NCBI GenBank assembly: GCA_025267735.1 | Contig: CM046300.1 | Span: forward strand, 36,403,322 to 36,467,321 | DNA length: 64,000 bases | DNA from: Mactra quadrangularis | Taxonomy: Eukaryota; Mollusca; Bivalvia; Venerida; Mactridae | Direction: 5' to 3' | Part shown: positions 26,101 through 41,100 of the stretch, in pieces | Position numbering within the stretch: the stretch's first letter is position 1 | Layout of the letters: every line of letters begins with the position of its first letter | The notes under the pieces: generated by a model | Databases searched by the model: none | What the model was told of the DNA's origin: nothing | Seen by the model: the letters and a program-made list of their open reading frames with translations, nothing else | Made by a program: the position numbers and the translations under genes

Positions 26101-29100
26101 CTCAAATACCTCAACAAGACTAAGTAACTGGTAACAAAGTAAGAACATGTCCTTCAATTAGCTCAGTTGACAGCATGCAAGTCTACTGATCGAGGGGTCG
26201 TGGGTTTGATTCCCAGTCGGGGCATACTTTCATGGAGCTTGGTCATGAAATTATTTCTACAGCCATTCTCCCTCCTACCAATTTTTTTTAATTATGTAGG
26301 GCAGTTGTCAGTCACTGACCAAAGTATGCCCTTAGTAGTTGGTTAACAGCTATATCCAGAGATATAGCCTTTCCAGAAGAAGTGAGTGGGTTGACCGCCG
26401 TTATATGACCTATACAATGTGTTGCTACGGCGTTAAACCCAACAAAAACAAACAAACTTCTATAATGAATAGCTAAATTATCATAAGAATCTGATGTTTC
26501 AATATATATGCTCCAATGGTCTAAAATTGTCATCTCAAGAGTGTTGACAAGGTTTTACCTTGATTTGACCTAGTGACCTACTATTAACCTACTGACAAAC
26601 AGTGTCACATGTTCAAAGTTGACATAGATTTTATCAAAGACAAAACCAAGTGATCAGGTAAGTTAAGTATTGATTCCATCTTATTGGCATCAGTCATCAA
26701 TACCCCTTTCTTTAATCAATGCACTTATATCAGAAACAGAAAAAAAGGTATGAAAAACAAGCATTGATTCCAAATACATGTATACAAGATGTAAACAATG
26801 GCTGGATATTGTTACATGTGTGTATGTGCTTAACAATCAGGTAGCCTCTACGAGAAACTTTGTTCAACCAAGATTTTACAGCTAAACGAAATTGTATGCT
26901 ATATTCGTTTAATTTTTGAAGGAATCCCTCATGCTAAAGAGGAATCTCTGTATTACTAACTAGGGATTCCTTTGGGATCCAAAGTAAAACAGTCAAGAGT
27001 TGAAGAACCCTGAAAAGTGTATTCAATATAACTGAAAGACATATATCAAAGTTGTCTATCACAATCTTTGTTCTCGCAACAAAAACAGACATAAAACCTG
27101 AAAGCTCTTTAAAAGCTTTTATCTTAAAGGCAGTAAGAACAAAATGCAGAAATCGTCAAAAACAAAGAACAGAAAGCTTTCAAGTTGATATAGAACATTG
27201 TTTTAATGGCCTTGAACTGCCATAAAAGTATTTCTCTATGACATTGTTACAGTCAGCTATTGTAGTTAAACTTTGTCCTAAAGTCAGTTTCACTCATCAA
27301 CAATGGTCATAAAAGACAGTCTTGACAGATTTACAAAATATGTAGGAATGTAAACAGAGAAATGATGTATTGCTACATTCTGTTGAAATAAAATATTTAA
27401 ACTCTTGTTTTCGAAAACATAGCTTCTGTTTTACTGAAAATTCATACAAAATTCAAAGAATTTCCCATAATATTGGTAAATTTTATTCAACTGTCATTGG
27501 TGCATACTTTTACCCCACTGCTTTAAATACTCAATATCTCAATATATAATCAGTGAGTACAGAAAAACTGTATTGAATATTTAAATCAGCAGGGTTAATG
27601 TATGTGCCACTGACAGTTGAATACAATTGATTAATACAAGCGCTGTGTTGCTCAAAAGATAGTTAGGCTTAAAGTCTGATTCCAATAACAAGTTCAACCT
27701 TAAGTTTTCTATCTTGTATACTAACCATTTGTCACCCGATAGTTGTCTGGAACTCCAAATAATGAGGCTTTATACCTGCACTGACGAGGTTAAAAGGATT
27801 TTAACACATTATTGCTGAAAATCATGCAATACAACATTAATCCAAATAACCTATGTACAAATACTTTTTATAGTAATGGTAAACGTTTGTTTGTACAACA
27901 CGGAAAACTAATAAAACTAATTTGAGCCTCATTACTATGTACAGTAACATTTTGCAGTTAATTCACTCGCAAAAACTCGCGAGTAAAAATAAAAAGTTAC
28001 AATTTTCAAAATCCACTCACATTTTGCGAGTATGCAAGCTTAAATTCAAGCCCTGCATTTGAGGGTAAAATGAGTGAAGTGAATAAAAACAGAATGAATG
28101 ATAGCTTACATATTGTGGTGAGTCAGACACTCCATTAGATATTCCATTCTTATAACCATTGATATGTTTACCATTGATGTGACCATTTGTATGACCATTT
28201 GTTTCTTTATGTCTGTGTACCTGGAATTATAAAATATATACATGACCATTTGTTTCTGTATGTCTGTGTACCTGGAATTATAAAATATATACATGACCAT
28301 TTGTTTCTGTATGTCTGTGTACCTGGAATTATAAAATATATACATGACCATTTGTTTCTGTATGTCTGTGTACCTGGAATTATAAAATATATAACAACTA
28401 TTAGCAGTCTTAAACACAAACTTTCATCAGCATTCAGTCTGCGAAATAAGTAGGTGTCCAGTTGCCCGGGACAACCACTTTCTCTTTTAGAGACATAATA
28501 GCAGTAGTTGTATGAGTCCTAAACCTGTTAAACCCAGAGTTTAAGTGTTGAACACATAGTTTATGGTCTTAAACTACAGTTTTAATTTTGAAAAGTTTTA
28601 ACTATAGGATTAAGTAACCTATAGATAACCCTAAGGTTTAAGTCAGTTAAACCATGGGTTTAACAGTTAAACCTATGGTTTAAATTAAGTAATAATTATA
28701 ATAAGTATAAGTATAATATATAATAATTATATATATAAGTTCAATATTTTATTTAGCACAAACATTATAGTTTTTTGCCAATACAATATATACAGTTTGA
28801 AAAAAGAACTAACAAACAAAAGAAACAAACATACATAATAAAGGAAAAAAACAGAGAAAAAAGGAAAAAAAGGGAAAAGACACATGTATATGTTTAATAA
28901 AGGAGAAAAGTGATATACATGTATGATATCATAGTTAACAATTTAATAAGAATTTTATTTTTCTCTTTGTAAATAAGCCAAGTAAATAAATTTTGCCAGT
29001 GATTTTAAAGTTTTAGGGTTAGTAGTTTTCATTAGAAAAATAAATTTGTTGATAGTTGGCCAGGAACAATAATAATTTGGTAAACAATTCATTCTTATAT

Positions 29101-32100
29101 TTCTATATTTTGGACAGACAAGTAAAAAGTGATATTCTGATTCAATACAATTGAACAAACAGCATGCCAAATTAGTTGGTAAAGATGTAATTTAAGCAGA
29201 CGAATATTTGCATGAAGTAGACAGACGTGTAACCATGACCCCATAATGTCACTATAAATGACAAACTTACATTTAATAGCAAACAAACATATTAATAATA
29301 ATTCAAGGTAACATATAAAATATAAGTCAAGGACATACTATAGTTGTCTTGTCTGGTATATTAATGTTAATTTAAACTAACCCTGACTTAAAATATCATT
29401 CGGAACAACCTCGGCGATCATCTACGAAGATATACTTTGGAAATCAGATGTAGTAGGAATACAACCAGGTTATGAGGTCCGGTGACTGTAATTTTCATGT
29501 CAACATATAATAAAATAATAACATTTTTACACGCTTTATCACACCATTTCATCAGTACAATGTCACACACATCATATTTCTGTGTAGTTCAGACTATATT
29601 GCCACAGAAACCAAAGTCCTATAGATCTACTTTTTCACCTTATGATATCCGAGGTTTATCTGCATAGAAGATCGCCGAGGTAGTTCCGAATGTTAAAATA
29701 TAAGAAAATATTTTTTCTTTTCCACTGGACAAATCACACCTTCGAAAGAGTTAGTCCCCTCTCAATAGGCAATACTGAAGTCATTATGATAGGTGAATTT
29801 TGTTTGTTGTTGTAAGATCGTTGTTGTTATGTTGTTTTAAGGGGAAATTCACATCATTTCAACTCTTTTTGTCAATAATTAATGGCAGCCTGCTTATCTA
29901 ACCAATTTTCATCACACTAGTGCTTTCTAAATAGAACCAACATTTTCTCATAGACAAAATAGAATAAAACTAAGATAGTCCAATGTATAGTTTACCACAG
30001 TACATTTTAATACTAATTTTGTCAAATAATAACCACTGCAGTACAAGGCTGAGTTAATCACCCAACCATACATCCCTTGTTATTTAAAAGTCTTTTTAAG
30101 GGCTGTACGGATCAACAGTGTAACAATAGTGTAACAATAGTGTTCCGTTCACCCCTTGATTTGATTTCCTGGCCATCTATATCAAACATTACCTTTAATT
30201 TTCTCCAGCACAAGCACAGTGTTGTATAGAAGATGGACGAAATTTCAACAAGCCTGACTATAATGGAATAAGTTACTTTTTCCAGCCAAAATCAATTTTT
30301 CACTAGTCCTAGACTACCTTTAACAGCTTTATATTGGAAGGCTTTAGATGTTATATAAACATGTCATTCAATACAGAATCAATATATTTCATACTGCATA
30401 ATAACATTTAATTAAAGGTACTAGTTCACAGATTTGGTTAAATTTTTTCTATAATTCCAAAATACCATTCAGTGTCTGTAGTAACTGTTGTGTAAAAAAA
30501 AAATTCTTATTATTTTAAAAAATAAACTGACCTATATGTTGCAAGAAATATACAATAAAAGTCGCAAAAGTGTCTATACCGTGACATACAGGATAGATAT
30601 TAACTACATGAAACACCATCATTTGAAGTTGTACGTCAATTTGCACTAAAATTGTCATTATCAGAACACTATTTTCCTGCTTCTAAACACAGTTTCCATA
30701 CAATTTAGTTAGTTTCGGAGAAAGTTGATATCTAAGTTGAATCCTGTGAAAGAGTACCTTTAAACAGGTAAATTAGAATAACAATCATATCAGTACACAG
30801 TAACTGAGAACAATGATTGAATTTATTGAAATCCATAATTTTTCTTTTTTTAATAATATTTTGGGGATGGGGAGGAGGGGATTATTTTACACTACTTTTA
30901 ATATCATCACTTTTTATAAGGTTATGTATGGAGACATACTCGCTTTGAACATCCAGCATTCTTGGACACTTTTTTGCAAGTTCTTGCCAACCTTTCAAGA
31001 AGGAGCTCAGAATCAACACTTACTTCCCATTCTTCAAAGGAAAATCCAAATTAAAAATTTCATGTAACAGAATGACCTGTTGCAGCAGAAAATCAAGTTG
31101 AGATCTCAATAATAACAAGAGGGTCCTGAGAACCCTGGAACCCTGAGAACTAGATGCTTAGAGCATCTGATAATATCAAAGCTCTAGGCCTTAAAGTTTT
31201 TGTGAAGATTTTTTAACATTTCCTTATATAACTCTTAGTAAATCTTGTGACCCCTGGGGCAGGGCCCATATTGACACCAGGGGCATATTTTGAATAATCT
31301 TTGTAAAGCACCTTCTAGTGATGCCACATGCAAAATTTAATAACTGTAGACTTACTTGTTTTTGACAATAGGATTTTTGAATAAGAATTTGCTGACGACA
31401 GACTCACACACAATAACGCACATTAGTCAGACCACCCCCCCTGACAATAGCTTACCTTGTCAGGTGAGCTAAAAAAATTTTAAAAAAACTTTAATCAACC
31501 AGATAGCTTGAACTGTGTTCAGTAATAAACAAAAATGTCATATTTAATAATCATTAATGTAGTAGCAATTACTATTAATAAATTATTCATAAATGTCAGT
31601 GACATTACAATATAAACCCCTACGGCAAATATATTGACATACAAAGTCATTCCAGAACAAATTAAACCTAATTGCTTGTCAATATAATCAATTTGATGCA
31701 CTGAATTATGGTATAAGTCTATATTCCAGGGAATAATTGTTTTAACCCTTATCATGTTAAAGCTGGAACAAACCCTTTGCCATTAGTGTAGAGCAAGACC
31801 AGTCTGCTCAGTTATACAACAATGCTTTGGCTTTATACTGATAGCTGCTCAACCTTGCATTTTGAGCATACGTCTCCCTCGATTTGACAATAAACTGCTC
31901 CAAGTTCTGGACAAGACAAGCCCAATATCAAATTCAGCAAGGTAAGACTTAAAGCCCCATTATTAAAAGTTACACTGCTTTTGGACAGCAAAGAAAATAG
32001 ACATTTCAAAATTCAAATTCCTCTAATGAACAAGATTTCTTAAATACCGGTATATGCTAATATTGCTTGAATATGTTTATGTTATTAACTGCATTTTCAA

Positions 32101-35100
32101 AGTGAAAGTAGAATGAAACTAAAAGTAGAATTGGTTGTCAACACTTGAAACAATCGTTTTGATCACAGAATGCATAGAAGGTCTGTCTAGATCTGCAGGT
32201 TTAAAGGACTATAATCGTCCAGCAAAAAAATGATCTCATCCACAGTTTTCAAGTTACCAAAATATGTAAAAAGTCTCAGGTCCTGTAAAACTTGGTTTAG
32301 TCCTGTAAATTTTGATCTTCTCAGGACCTACTGTCCTGTAACTAACTTTTGAGCTTTGCAGGGACTGCCCTTCCCCACATGCTAAAATTCCCTGCATATC
32401 CAACTATATCAACTACATCAATATGGTTTCTTAACTATAAGTCTTTTGAAGAGTTAAAAGACAAAGAATTATGCACCTTTTACGTTTAATTTCATAGCAC
32501 TTAGTTTTTAACATGATTCCATCAAGTCTGGCATCATTAATATTCCTAAACAAGAAATGTAATGTGGAAACCACATTAAAGCTGGATTTAAAAAATTTAA
32601 CGCAAAAATTACAAAGGGAAATAATCCATAATAAATGGCAGGTAGAGTTGTTGTCACAATGAAATTCAAGTAGTTATCTACCCTAAAAATACTTAGCTTG
32701 AATTTCAAACAAATTAAATGATTTCAAAAAAGTTATTTAACATATATATTTTGGCAAATTGACATTAAAAAGTAGAGGTAAAATCAGAGTAATCCAACTA
32801 ATAGGCCCTACCTATTTTAAGAGTATACAAGGGGAAATAACTGACTAAAGGCTAGTCCCTTATTGAAACAGGAGATACTTCAAAGAAGCTGGCTATGGAT
32901 CGGTCAAACTGTAAGGAAAACATTACCACCAGTATTACAAGATAATCTTTAAGCTGGAATCCACAGTCATTGCCTTAACGTGCTAGCCTGAAGACCAGGA
33001 CTAAGGAATATTGATTCTTGTTATATAATGACTCATTAACACAATACTTTCAGATATACTTAAGTGGAAATGTGATTAAGTATTAAGTAGTCTAAATTTT
33101 AATGACATCAAGCTTTTGATATCTTCTGAGTTGCTCATTCATAAATGTTTTCGATTTTAAAATGAATCATTATATAGACCTTGGAATATACAGAAAATTA
33201 TGAAAGTTTAAGTAAGCTTGAAATGAAAATTTTTCAAGCTATTTCAAAATCTCATATGAAAAGGCTGTTTTGAAATATCCATTAATCCAAACACGTGATT
33301 TAATGTACTAATACAATTTTATGAAAGAATATCTTTAGAGTGAGTTACAATAAATCAATATGTCGCCATTAAAAATTAAAAATCACATAAAATGCGGTCT
33401 GGGCTCGTTTCTACAAGAATATCCAATCAATACCAGGTCAATATGTAAATAGCTAAAGTACTCAGATCTGATTCTACCAGATTTCTATTATTCAAGTTCA
33501 GTAAAGCGTGAAGTTCAAATTCTAGATACAACATAATTATTGTGACCAATTTCTGACCTATGTGACCACAAAAGTCCTTATAAAATTAAACTGACTTACA
33601 TAAAAGAAATGGTTAGAAATTAATCAATCTAACAAAGACTTGATCATAATATTGAATTATAAATAAACATATAGTACTTTAGTTTTCAGAACAGACATCC
33701 AAAAGTCTCATTTATTTTGAACACCATCTGAGAAAAGAAGTATTTATAAACTGGGTTTAATGCCCCGTCAACACATTTTTTAAGGTTATTTAATGGCGTC
33801 CAGCACACCTAACCTAGCTTTCCCGGACCCTTGTATATAACCAGTACCTACCTCAACTACCCTTCCACAAGGCCAGACACTTCACCAAACATCTTATTAA
33901 TGGAGGAAAATAGACATTATTGACAAACTTTCATGGAAGGGTATAATCTTACCAGATGGGATTCAAACCTGTACCCCTTCCAGACACTAGACTTAAAATC
34001 CAGGCACAGTACCAACAGCACTACCGACCCAAGTTGGGAAAAGAAGTAACAATCAATCAAAAATAATATAAAGATGATTCTGATGAACACTTTTACAGCT
34101 TATATTTTATTCAAATTATGCAGTCCCAGGATGTTGGTGTCTTGCAAAGCCTCTGCAAATTTGTTAGAAAAATTATGAGAGCCTTTTCAAGATAGCTTCG
34201 GTTCTACGGCACTTGTCTCTTTTTGCAAGACGCCAACAATATTGAGTCAGCATAGATCTCACTTGTATTAATACTACCCATTGCCAATTACATCTGCCCC
34301 TACATTATGTATTATTTCTCTTTATAGCACAAATCATATAATATGTGCAATTGTTATATATTTGACCGAAAGTGTCACCCATATCAGAGCTTTTTTTCAG
34401 TACTTGGGGAAGGGGGCTTTTTATGTATAGAACATTTGGGGAAATTTTATCGCAATTTCATTGAAAGGGGAACAAAATATCCAAGGTAAACTCAAAATTT
34501 GGGGAAAACTGCATGATTTTAAAGAAATTTCAAGAGGGGAAGGCACCTGTTAACGGCCCCTGTTATATAAGGAAAAAAAGGTCTGCATATTACATGTGTA
34601 TTTTTGTATTTTCCCCTGTTTGTATATAATTGTAAATACTTCTGAGATATAAAAGTTAAAGTAGTAAAAGTAGTAGTAGTAACCAAAGAATTAAAAGACA
34701 TAGATGATAGCAGATCCCTGACACAATACACACCTATGACAGACATAAGCTTGTAGAGGCCTTATGTCACAACATGGACCAAGAGAATTAAGTATAAGTA
34801 ATATTTTAGCATATTAAGTTCATGTAGAGTCAATTAGCATTAACCTGACACTATAAATGTTTAAAACCAATATCTTAGTCATTTCATACAAGTGATACAT
34901 AAAAGGAAACTCATTAAAATTTCAAACATAAGTTAATTGCATACCAACAATAATGGGTAATAATATCATAGAAAAATCTTACAATAATACTACAATATCA
35001 AAGCACTGAAGGCACTGAATCAACATTTTTTTGTAAAGTCTGTCACAATATATTCAGAACAGACACATTAGGATCTTACTTGATTGTGGGGTTATTATGT

Positions 35101-38100
35101 ACTAAGCAGCCAAATTGACGGAGAGTCGTTGGGTTTAGCCTAGCTACTAACTATGTCTATGACTCTCAGTGTAAGAATGTAAAACATAACAAGGTGGTAA
35201 GAATGCCATCGTTGAGCAGCCAGCTCAGTGCTTATTCAAATTCCATTCAAAATCCATTTCTTGTAACATTGTTAAGTATAAATAGTCATATTCGCTGTTC
35301 ATTATACCACCAGGAGCGTACCATCAGGAATATATTATCACTTAGCATAGTGAGTCACCCATAATACACAAAGAAAATAGTCAGCAACTACTGTCTGTGC
35401 TACACACCTGTTTATCACAAATAACCAATGGTAACAGATCTTTTATCCATTTCATTTTTTATACCCAAAAATAATTTCTATGGACAAACGGCTAAGGTAG
35501 AGTAAATTGTATTTGGTAAAATATAGGTCTAAAGTTGGCTTAGACAGCTGTACCAAATACTACAGACTTCAGGTATACATAATCAATTCCAACATAATTA
35601 AGAGTGAAGCTTTAATGAATAAATACCTAGGTGAGTAAGGTATGATGACACATGTTACACATCGCAGACTCAGTGCAAAACAGTTGTAACTTAATTTAAA
35701 AAAAGAGTGAGTTAAGACCCTTTAGCGCTAAGACCGCAACATTTTTATCTATAACCACATCAAACACGGTTACATATGGCAAATGATATAGCTCACCATT
35801 TATAACATTATATTTTTTTACAAATGCAAACTCATAAAATAAGGCAAACTCTCCCTCCTACCACTGTATCCATAAAGTCAGCTATTAGCCATTAGTAAAG
35901 GTATGTACTTTGTACAGACTGAAAGCTGAAGTTTAGAAATAGTGAGCAGGTGGACAGTTCACTGCAATGCGACTGAAAATTGTCCTAAGAGCAGGGTTAG
36001 CGCCAAAAAACGATACAGAAAAATCATTGACAGTGTCTGGCGGGCTTAGCGTTGATCAGTGGTAATTAATTCTTTTTTGAATTGAGTTATGACCATTTTG
36101 TGATACATGCGAGTTCTGTTCTACATCTAGTAAGAACAAATGTTTCAAATCAATGTATACGTGCAAGGTGAAACTGTAAATTAAGTTACGTGCAAAATTG
36201 AACATTATCCACTTCAAAACACATCAGTTTTGTAACCTTCTTAAAACACTTCATAAATATTTCAGTACTTGATAAATTACTCTTAAGATAAAAGAAGGAA
36301 AAAATAAAATGAAGTATTGTCATAAATATACAGAGGCCTTACAGGTGGTATAACCTGGTAGTTCATAATGAGGAACATTTACAAGTCATGATAAAAACCA
36401 TAAAATTTATAACCTAAAGAATGTGGTTCCTTCCATAAATAATTAATTGTTATGATGTCAATATCTAGGACATGGTGAGGTCAATTTGTAGGACGTATTC
36501 ACATATTTCCTTAATACCCTATAAATTAAATCTGTAATCTGTTACAATGAATAAGATTCGTAATTATTTTCCTATGTTAGACTATGGAAATTGAAAATAA
36601 CATTCACCCACAATTGTGTTAAACCCCAGGCTAACTATGGTATGCAATTCACCATACACATTGTACTGTAAATACTTCAAATACCACTTCATTATGTTTT
36701 ATAATAATTTTTACTGAACAAATTATATTTTTTCACAAGCCCAGTTCTATTTTCACTACTTCAAGGTATCAGGTAAGTATGTCAAGTCAATAATAAACTG
36801 TACATTACTTCATGGTGTATATATTTTTGGGTCGATTTACCACCGATTTACCACCGCACTACTGAAGTGATTATGCTATAGAAGATTGAGTTACATTATC
36901 AAAAGTAACACTGCCCATGGATTGCAAAGAAATTAGATTTACTTATTTCAAACACACCCAATGAAAAGGCACCTATTGATTAATCCTACCAATTCTTTAT
37001 TTACTGCATTTCAAAGTGAAAGTAGATGGAAAACTGAAAGTAGAATTTAGTTGTCACTACTTTAGACCACAAAATGTTAGATGAAGACTAGTAACAGAAA
37101 AAAACTCCACCAAATTACATAATTATGCCCTAAAACTTTGACAACATAAAGTCAAGGTTAACAAAATGAATGAAGTGCGCTCTTAAAAAAGGAACCTCAA
37201 ACTTAAATTCCTTCAAATGAAGGAGCCCCACAAATCCTTCCGAGATTATTTATTCAATGACTAGTCAAGGTGTTCCAAATGATAAGACAGTGTATGTAAT
37301 ATAGGGTAGAATTCATATAAAATCTAGTTGAGAGACATTCTTATCATTATTGTCATTTATAAAACTTTGACCTTTCAGAGCTTCTATAGTAACACACAGT
37401 TTATCACCTCAACACAATCTACCCTATGAAGTTTATATTACATTGGTATGTTTCCAACCTATCTAGCATCAAACATAAGAAAAATGTATAATTATAATAA
37501 TATCAATACAGTCTAACCTGTAATTGGATAATTTTTTGTAAGTGTTCACAAAACAAGGTAAAGCCATAGAAGAATTAAAGTCAAACCAGTCTACGAAATA
37601 AGTGGGTGTCAGGTTGCCCAGGACAACTATTATTTAGTTTGAGCAACCAAAATATTCTTTTGAGTAACCAAAAATCTTCATCCCACTAGGGGCACTGTTT
37701 ATTTCCCTGCGATTGCGACACTCCACCCAGGTGAAAATGGGTACCTGCAAGGGTACCGGTAGTATAATTTCATGGCACCAATTTGTCGGCTGCACTAATA
37801 AGCGAAGTAAAAATACTCCCCAGGGAGATTGATAGACAGATGACAGTACCCCAATGACCAAGGGTAATAGCTGTAAAGTTGATAAACAAGCATAAAACTT
37901 AAGACAATAAAATGCAATTGCTTTTTACTTTTTGTAACCACTATGCTACGTCCACAACAATGTTGGTTAGACTGTAATACAAGCATCTCTCAATTGTCAG
38001 AGTGTTCTAGGCACTAAGTTTAAAGAGACTCAAGATGATAGACATCAAAATTAAAGACTAGTACATAATTCATTAACTCTACAGGTAATCTCTAGAAAAT

Positions 38101-41100
38101 GCAAACATGTAGACATACTAATGTTGACTTTTCTTTCATCTAATTACAATATTCATCGAATAGTATACATCGAGGGTTGTCCGCAAGACTGTAGTAACTT
38201 GCTCTTTAACGCTATGCATTTACTACAATCTTGCGGGCAACCTTCGACATGTATAATTAATGGATTTCAAAATGTGATAAGAAAAGCACCGCTGCACCTC
38301 AATTTATGCTGTCATACATGAATAATGATCAGTACTATAATAGATGTTTTACAAACAAGAGAATAGTAGGGTGTTACAAACTGTCTCGCGGGTTAAGTGC
38401 AAAACAGCTGTAACTCACTCTTTTCTTATATTGAATTACGACTATTTTCCGCTAAACCTGCGATATTCTGTCCTTTTCTTACCCTTATTTCGAGAAGATT
38501 GAGTATCTATCAAGAGGACCTATGAAACTCGCCTTAATTTATGAATTGATTTTTATCAAAATACCAGGTAAAAAATAATATTTCTATGTATCGTTGCTGA
38601 TCCCTGCTGTAAAGGCAGATTCAACTGTTTCATATTATAATATAAACAAACTTTCCTCAGAATCTTAAGGTGATGCTGCGATATTAACTTAGAAACAATG
38701 TTTTAAAACTTCAGACATTTCATGGTTTAAGGAGCTTAGTATACTCTCACTCAGGAAATATAATCATTTTCTAGTCCAATTAACCTTGAACATCATAATC
38801 AGACTTGAACTTGTGAAAACTTTCACCAATGTATAATTATATTAGTTCCCTTTATCATCCGCCCACATAGTCGACACCAATAAATAATCTAGAGATTTGA
38901 ACCTGCTAATTGAAACCACTTAACTATGGACTGTTTCTAATTGGCTAAATGAACATATTGATGTAGCATCTAGCATCTGACACCTAGGCACCAGTCAGAA
39001 ACCATTATATAGCGGGTTTAGCGCAAAATTGATGTTACTCACTCTTTTTTTATAATGAGTTACACCCGTTTTGTGCTAAGCCTGCAATATTAGTCTCAAA
39101 CATCAAAAGTTACCATATTTCATTTTCACAACAAAGGTTAAAGTACCAATCGAAACTAATACTAAAATTACCATATTATTCTATTGATATTTCAATCAGA
39201 CAGAAACAAAAATAGTTTAATTTTGATCTATAATACTGACATTTTCAATTGCATAATATGATAGCATATCTAAATGGCAGAACTTCCTAAGGCCATTAAT
39301 ATTGTTAAGGTAACAAGAGCTTAATGGTTACAAAATAATTATAACAAAATGTTTTGTATATTAATGTTATCCATAGTAATATCTATAGCACTCACATTAA
39401 CCTATACAGTCCTTTCACTGTTCAATTAATGGAATTACCACCAGGGACCAGGAAATTCGCCGAAGTCAATCGGTCCAAAGCCGTCCGAGTACTGGATACA
39501 GGTTTTAACGTGTACCGTACGGACCCGACCGTTAACAGTACTTTATTCACGACCATGTTAGTACTTATTTTTTGCTCCCTTTTATTAGGAAGGCATACGA
39601 TACATTGGCATTGTTTGTTTAATTTTTTACAAAACTTAACTTCTATTTAGCATAAAAGCGTGGTTTCCGAAATTACTCCCCGCAATCGTCAATCGTTCAA
39701 TAAACAGAACTTGAAAAAAGGCTGTTTCATCTAGTTCTAATGTTGTTTGAAAACTCCGTCATGTGGGGAAATTATTTTAACTGCGCATACGCAGAAAAAC
39801 AGGTCCAAAGTAAATGTCTCGCATTTAAGCGTCGTTCGCTAAATTAAGAAAGAAAACGTAAAATAATGATAAGCTTTTTTAATTACACACGTAGATTATT
39901 TCTCATACGAAGTGACGATCTAGCGTGGGTCTCGAAAATGTATGACATCTCATCACAATGGTTCAAGCGGTTTCTTTTAACACAAAAGATTATCAAATCG
40001 TGCATAGTACACCATTTATAGATAGTTTAATGACAAAACTGTTCGTTTTGAAAATTATTTTCGTTGAATTTGGAATTTAATAGTAATCATTAATTTTGTT
40101 CACCAAAGAAGGGAGAAGAGAGGGTTGAATTTTGATCATCAACAACTGTACCTTCGATTAATAAGAATTTGCGTAGATACATGCCTAAGATAATTTCTTA
40201 TTATTCACACCTCAATTTAAGACGTAAAAATAAACCATGAATCAAGTCAAACAAATTAAAGATTAAACGAATACATCAATCAGGAATTGACAACAAAAGC
40301 AGTTAAATTGTTTTCTTTAATTATTCAAAAAACATTCTTTATAAAAGATTATTGTTTTTTACAAGTTTACAGGTTTCAAACAGACCGATTGAAAAACATA
40401 ATCGGTTCGATGGACACGATTAAGTAAGAACATATTCTTCTGCTGTTCTTCAAATTAATCGAGTGCAAATCAAGCGTACCTTGCTGTGCTCGATCAAAAA
40501 AAATATCACTGCCTCAACCCCACATGATACCTGTAACCATGTGGGCAATTAAGCAGGATATTACATCAGTAAACAGTGGGTTTTAGCAACTGATAGTTGT
40601 TTGATAATATTTTATCGATACGTTTTCTTGAAAATTATGAAAATTAATGGTTTGAGGTTAAAATTAGCGATTTTTTCCCGGACCGATTTTTTTAAGGATT
40701 TTGAAATCTCAATCGGTCCAAACTGAAAAAATCGGTCCGAAAACCGAAAAACCGGCGATTTCCTGGTCCCTGATTACCACTATTATTATTATACCTCACA
40801 TGAATTAGGAACTTTAGTCAGTTATCTTTCCCTGATCAAATCTGAAGCAATCCAACTGGTAAGTAGGTCCTTACAGTTGGAATCCTCGGATTTTATCATT
40901 TAATTTCTATGTAAGGATAACAAAATATTTCATCTAATATTTTTCTTGTAAATTAAGATATTATCAGAGGTGATGAAATTTAGGTAGTTCTACACCCTAA
41001 AAATACGAAGCTTGAATTCCAAACAAATAAAATGACTTACAAAAAAGATATTAAAGAATAATTTTGGCAAATTGACATTAAAAAGTAAGGGTAAAATCCG

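Larger units (their letters stand above)
20833..28109 (-). other. FA2H intron 2
   Basis: The intron is 7.3 kb, phase 0. It contains a Tc1-type MITE at the acceptor, a palindrome, an 882-bp hAT-like element, three SINEs and a hairpin at 27483-27629. The stretches 21250-22150, 23220-24890 and 26460-27480 show no gene. Confidence 0.8.

Noticed and set aside
28106..28453. Overlapping open frames on both strands across the 51-bp array
   Set aside because: They are a by-product of a repeat whose unit length is a multiple of three. None is in the exon 2 frame.
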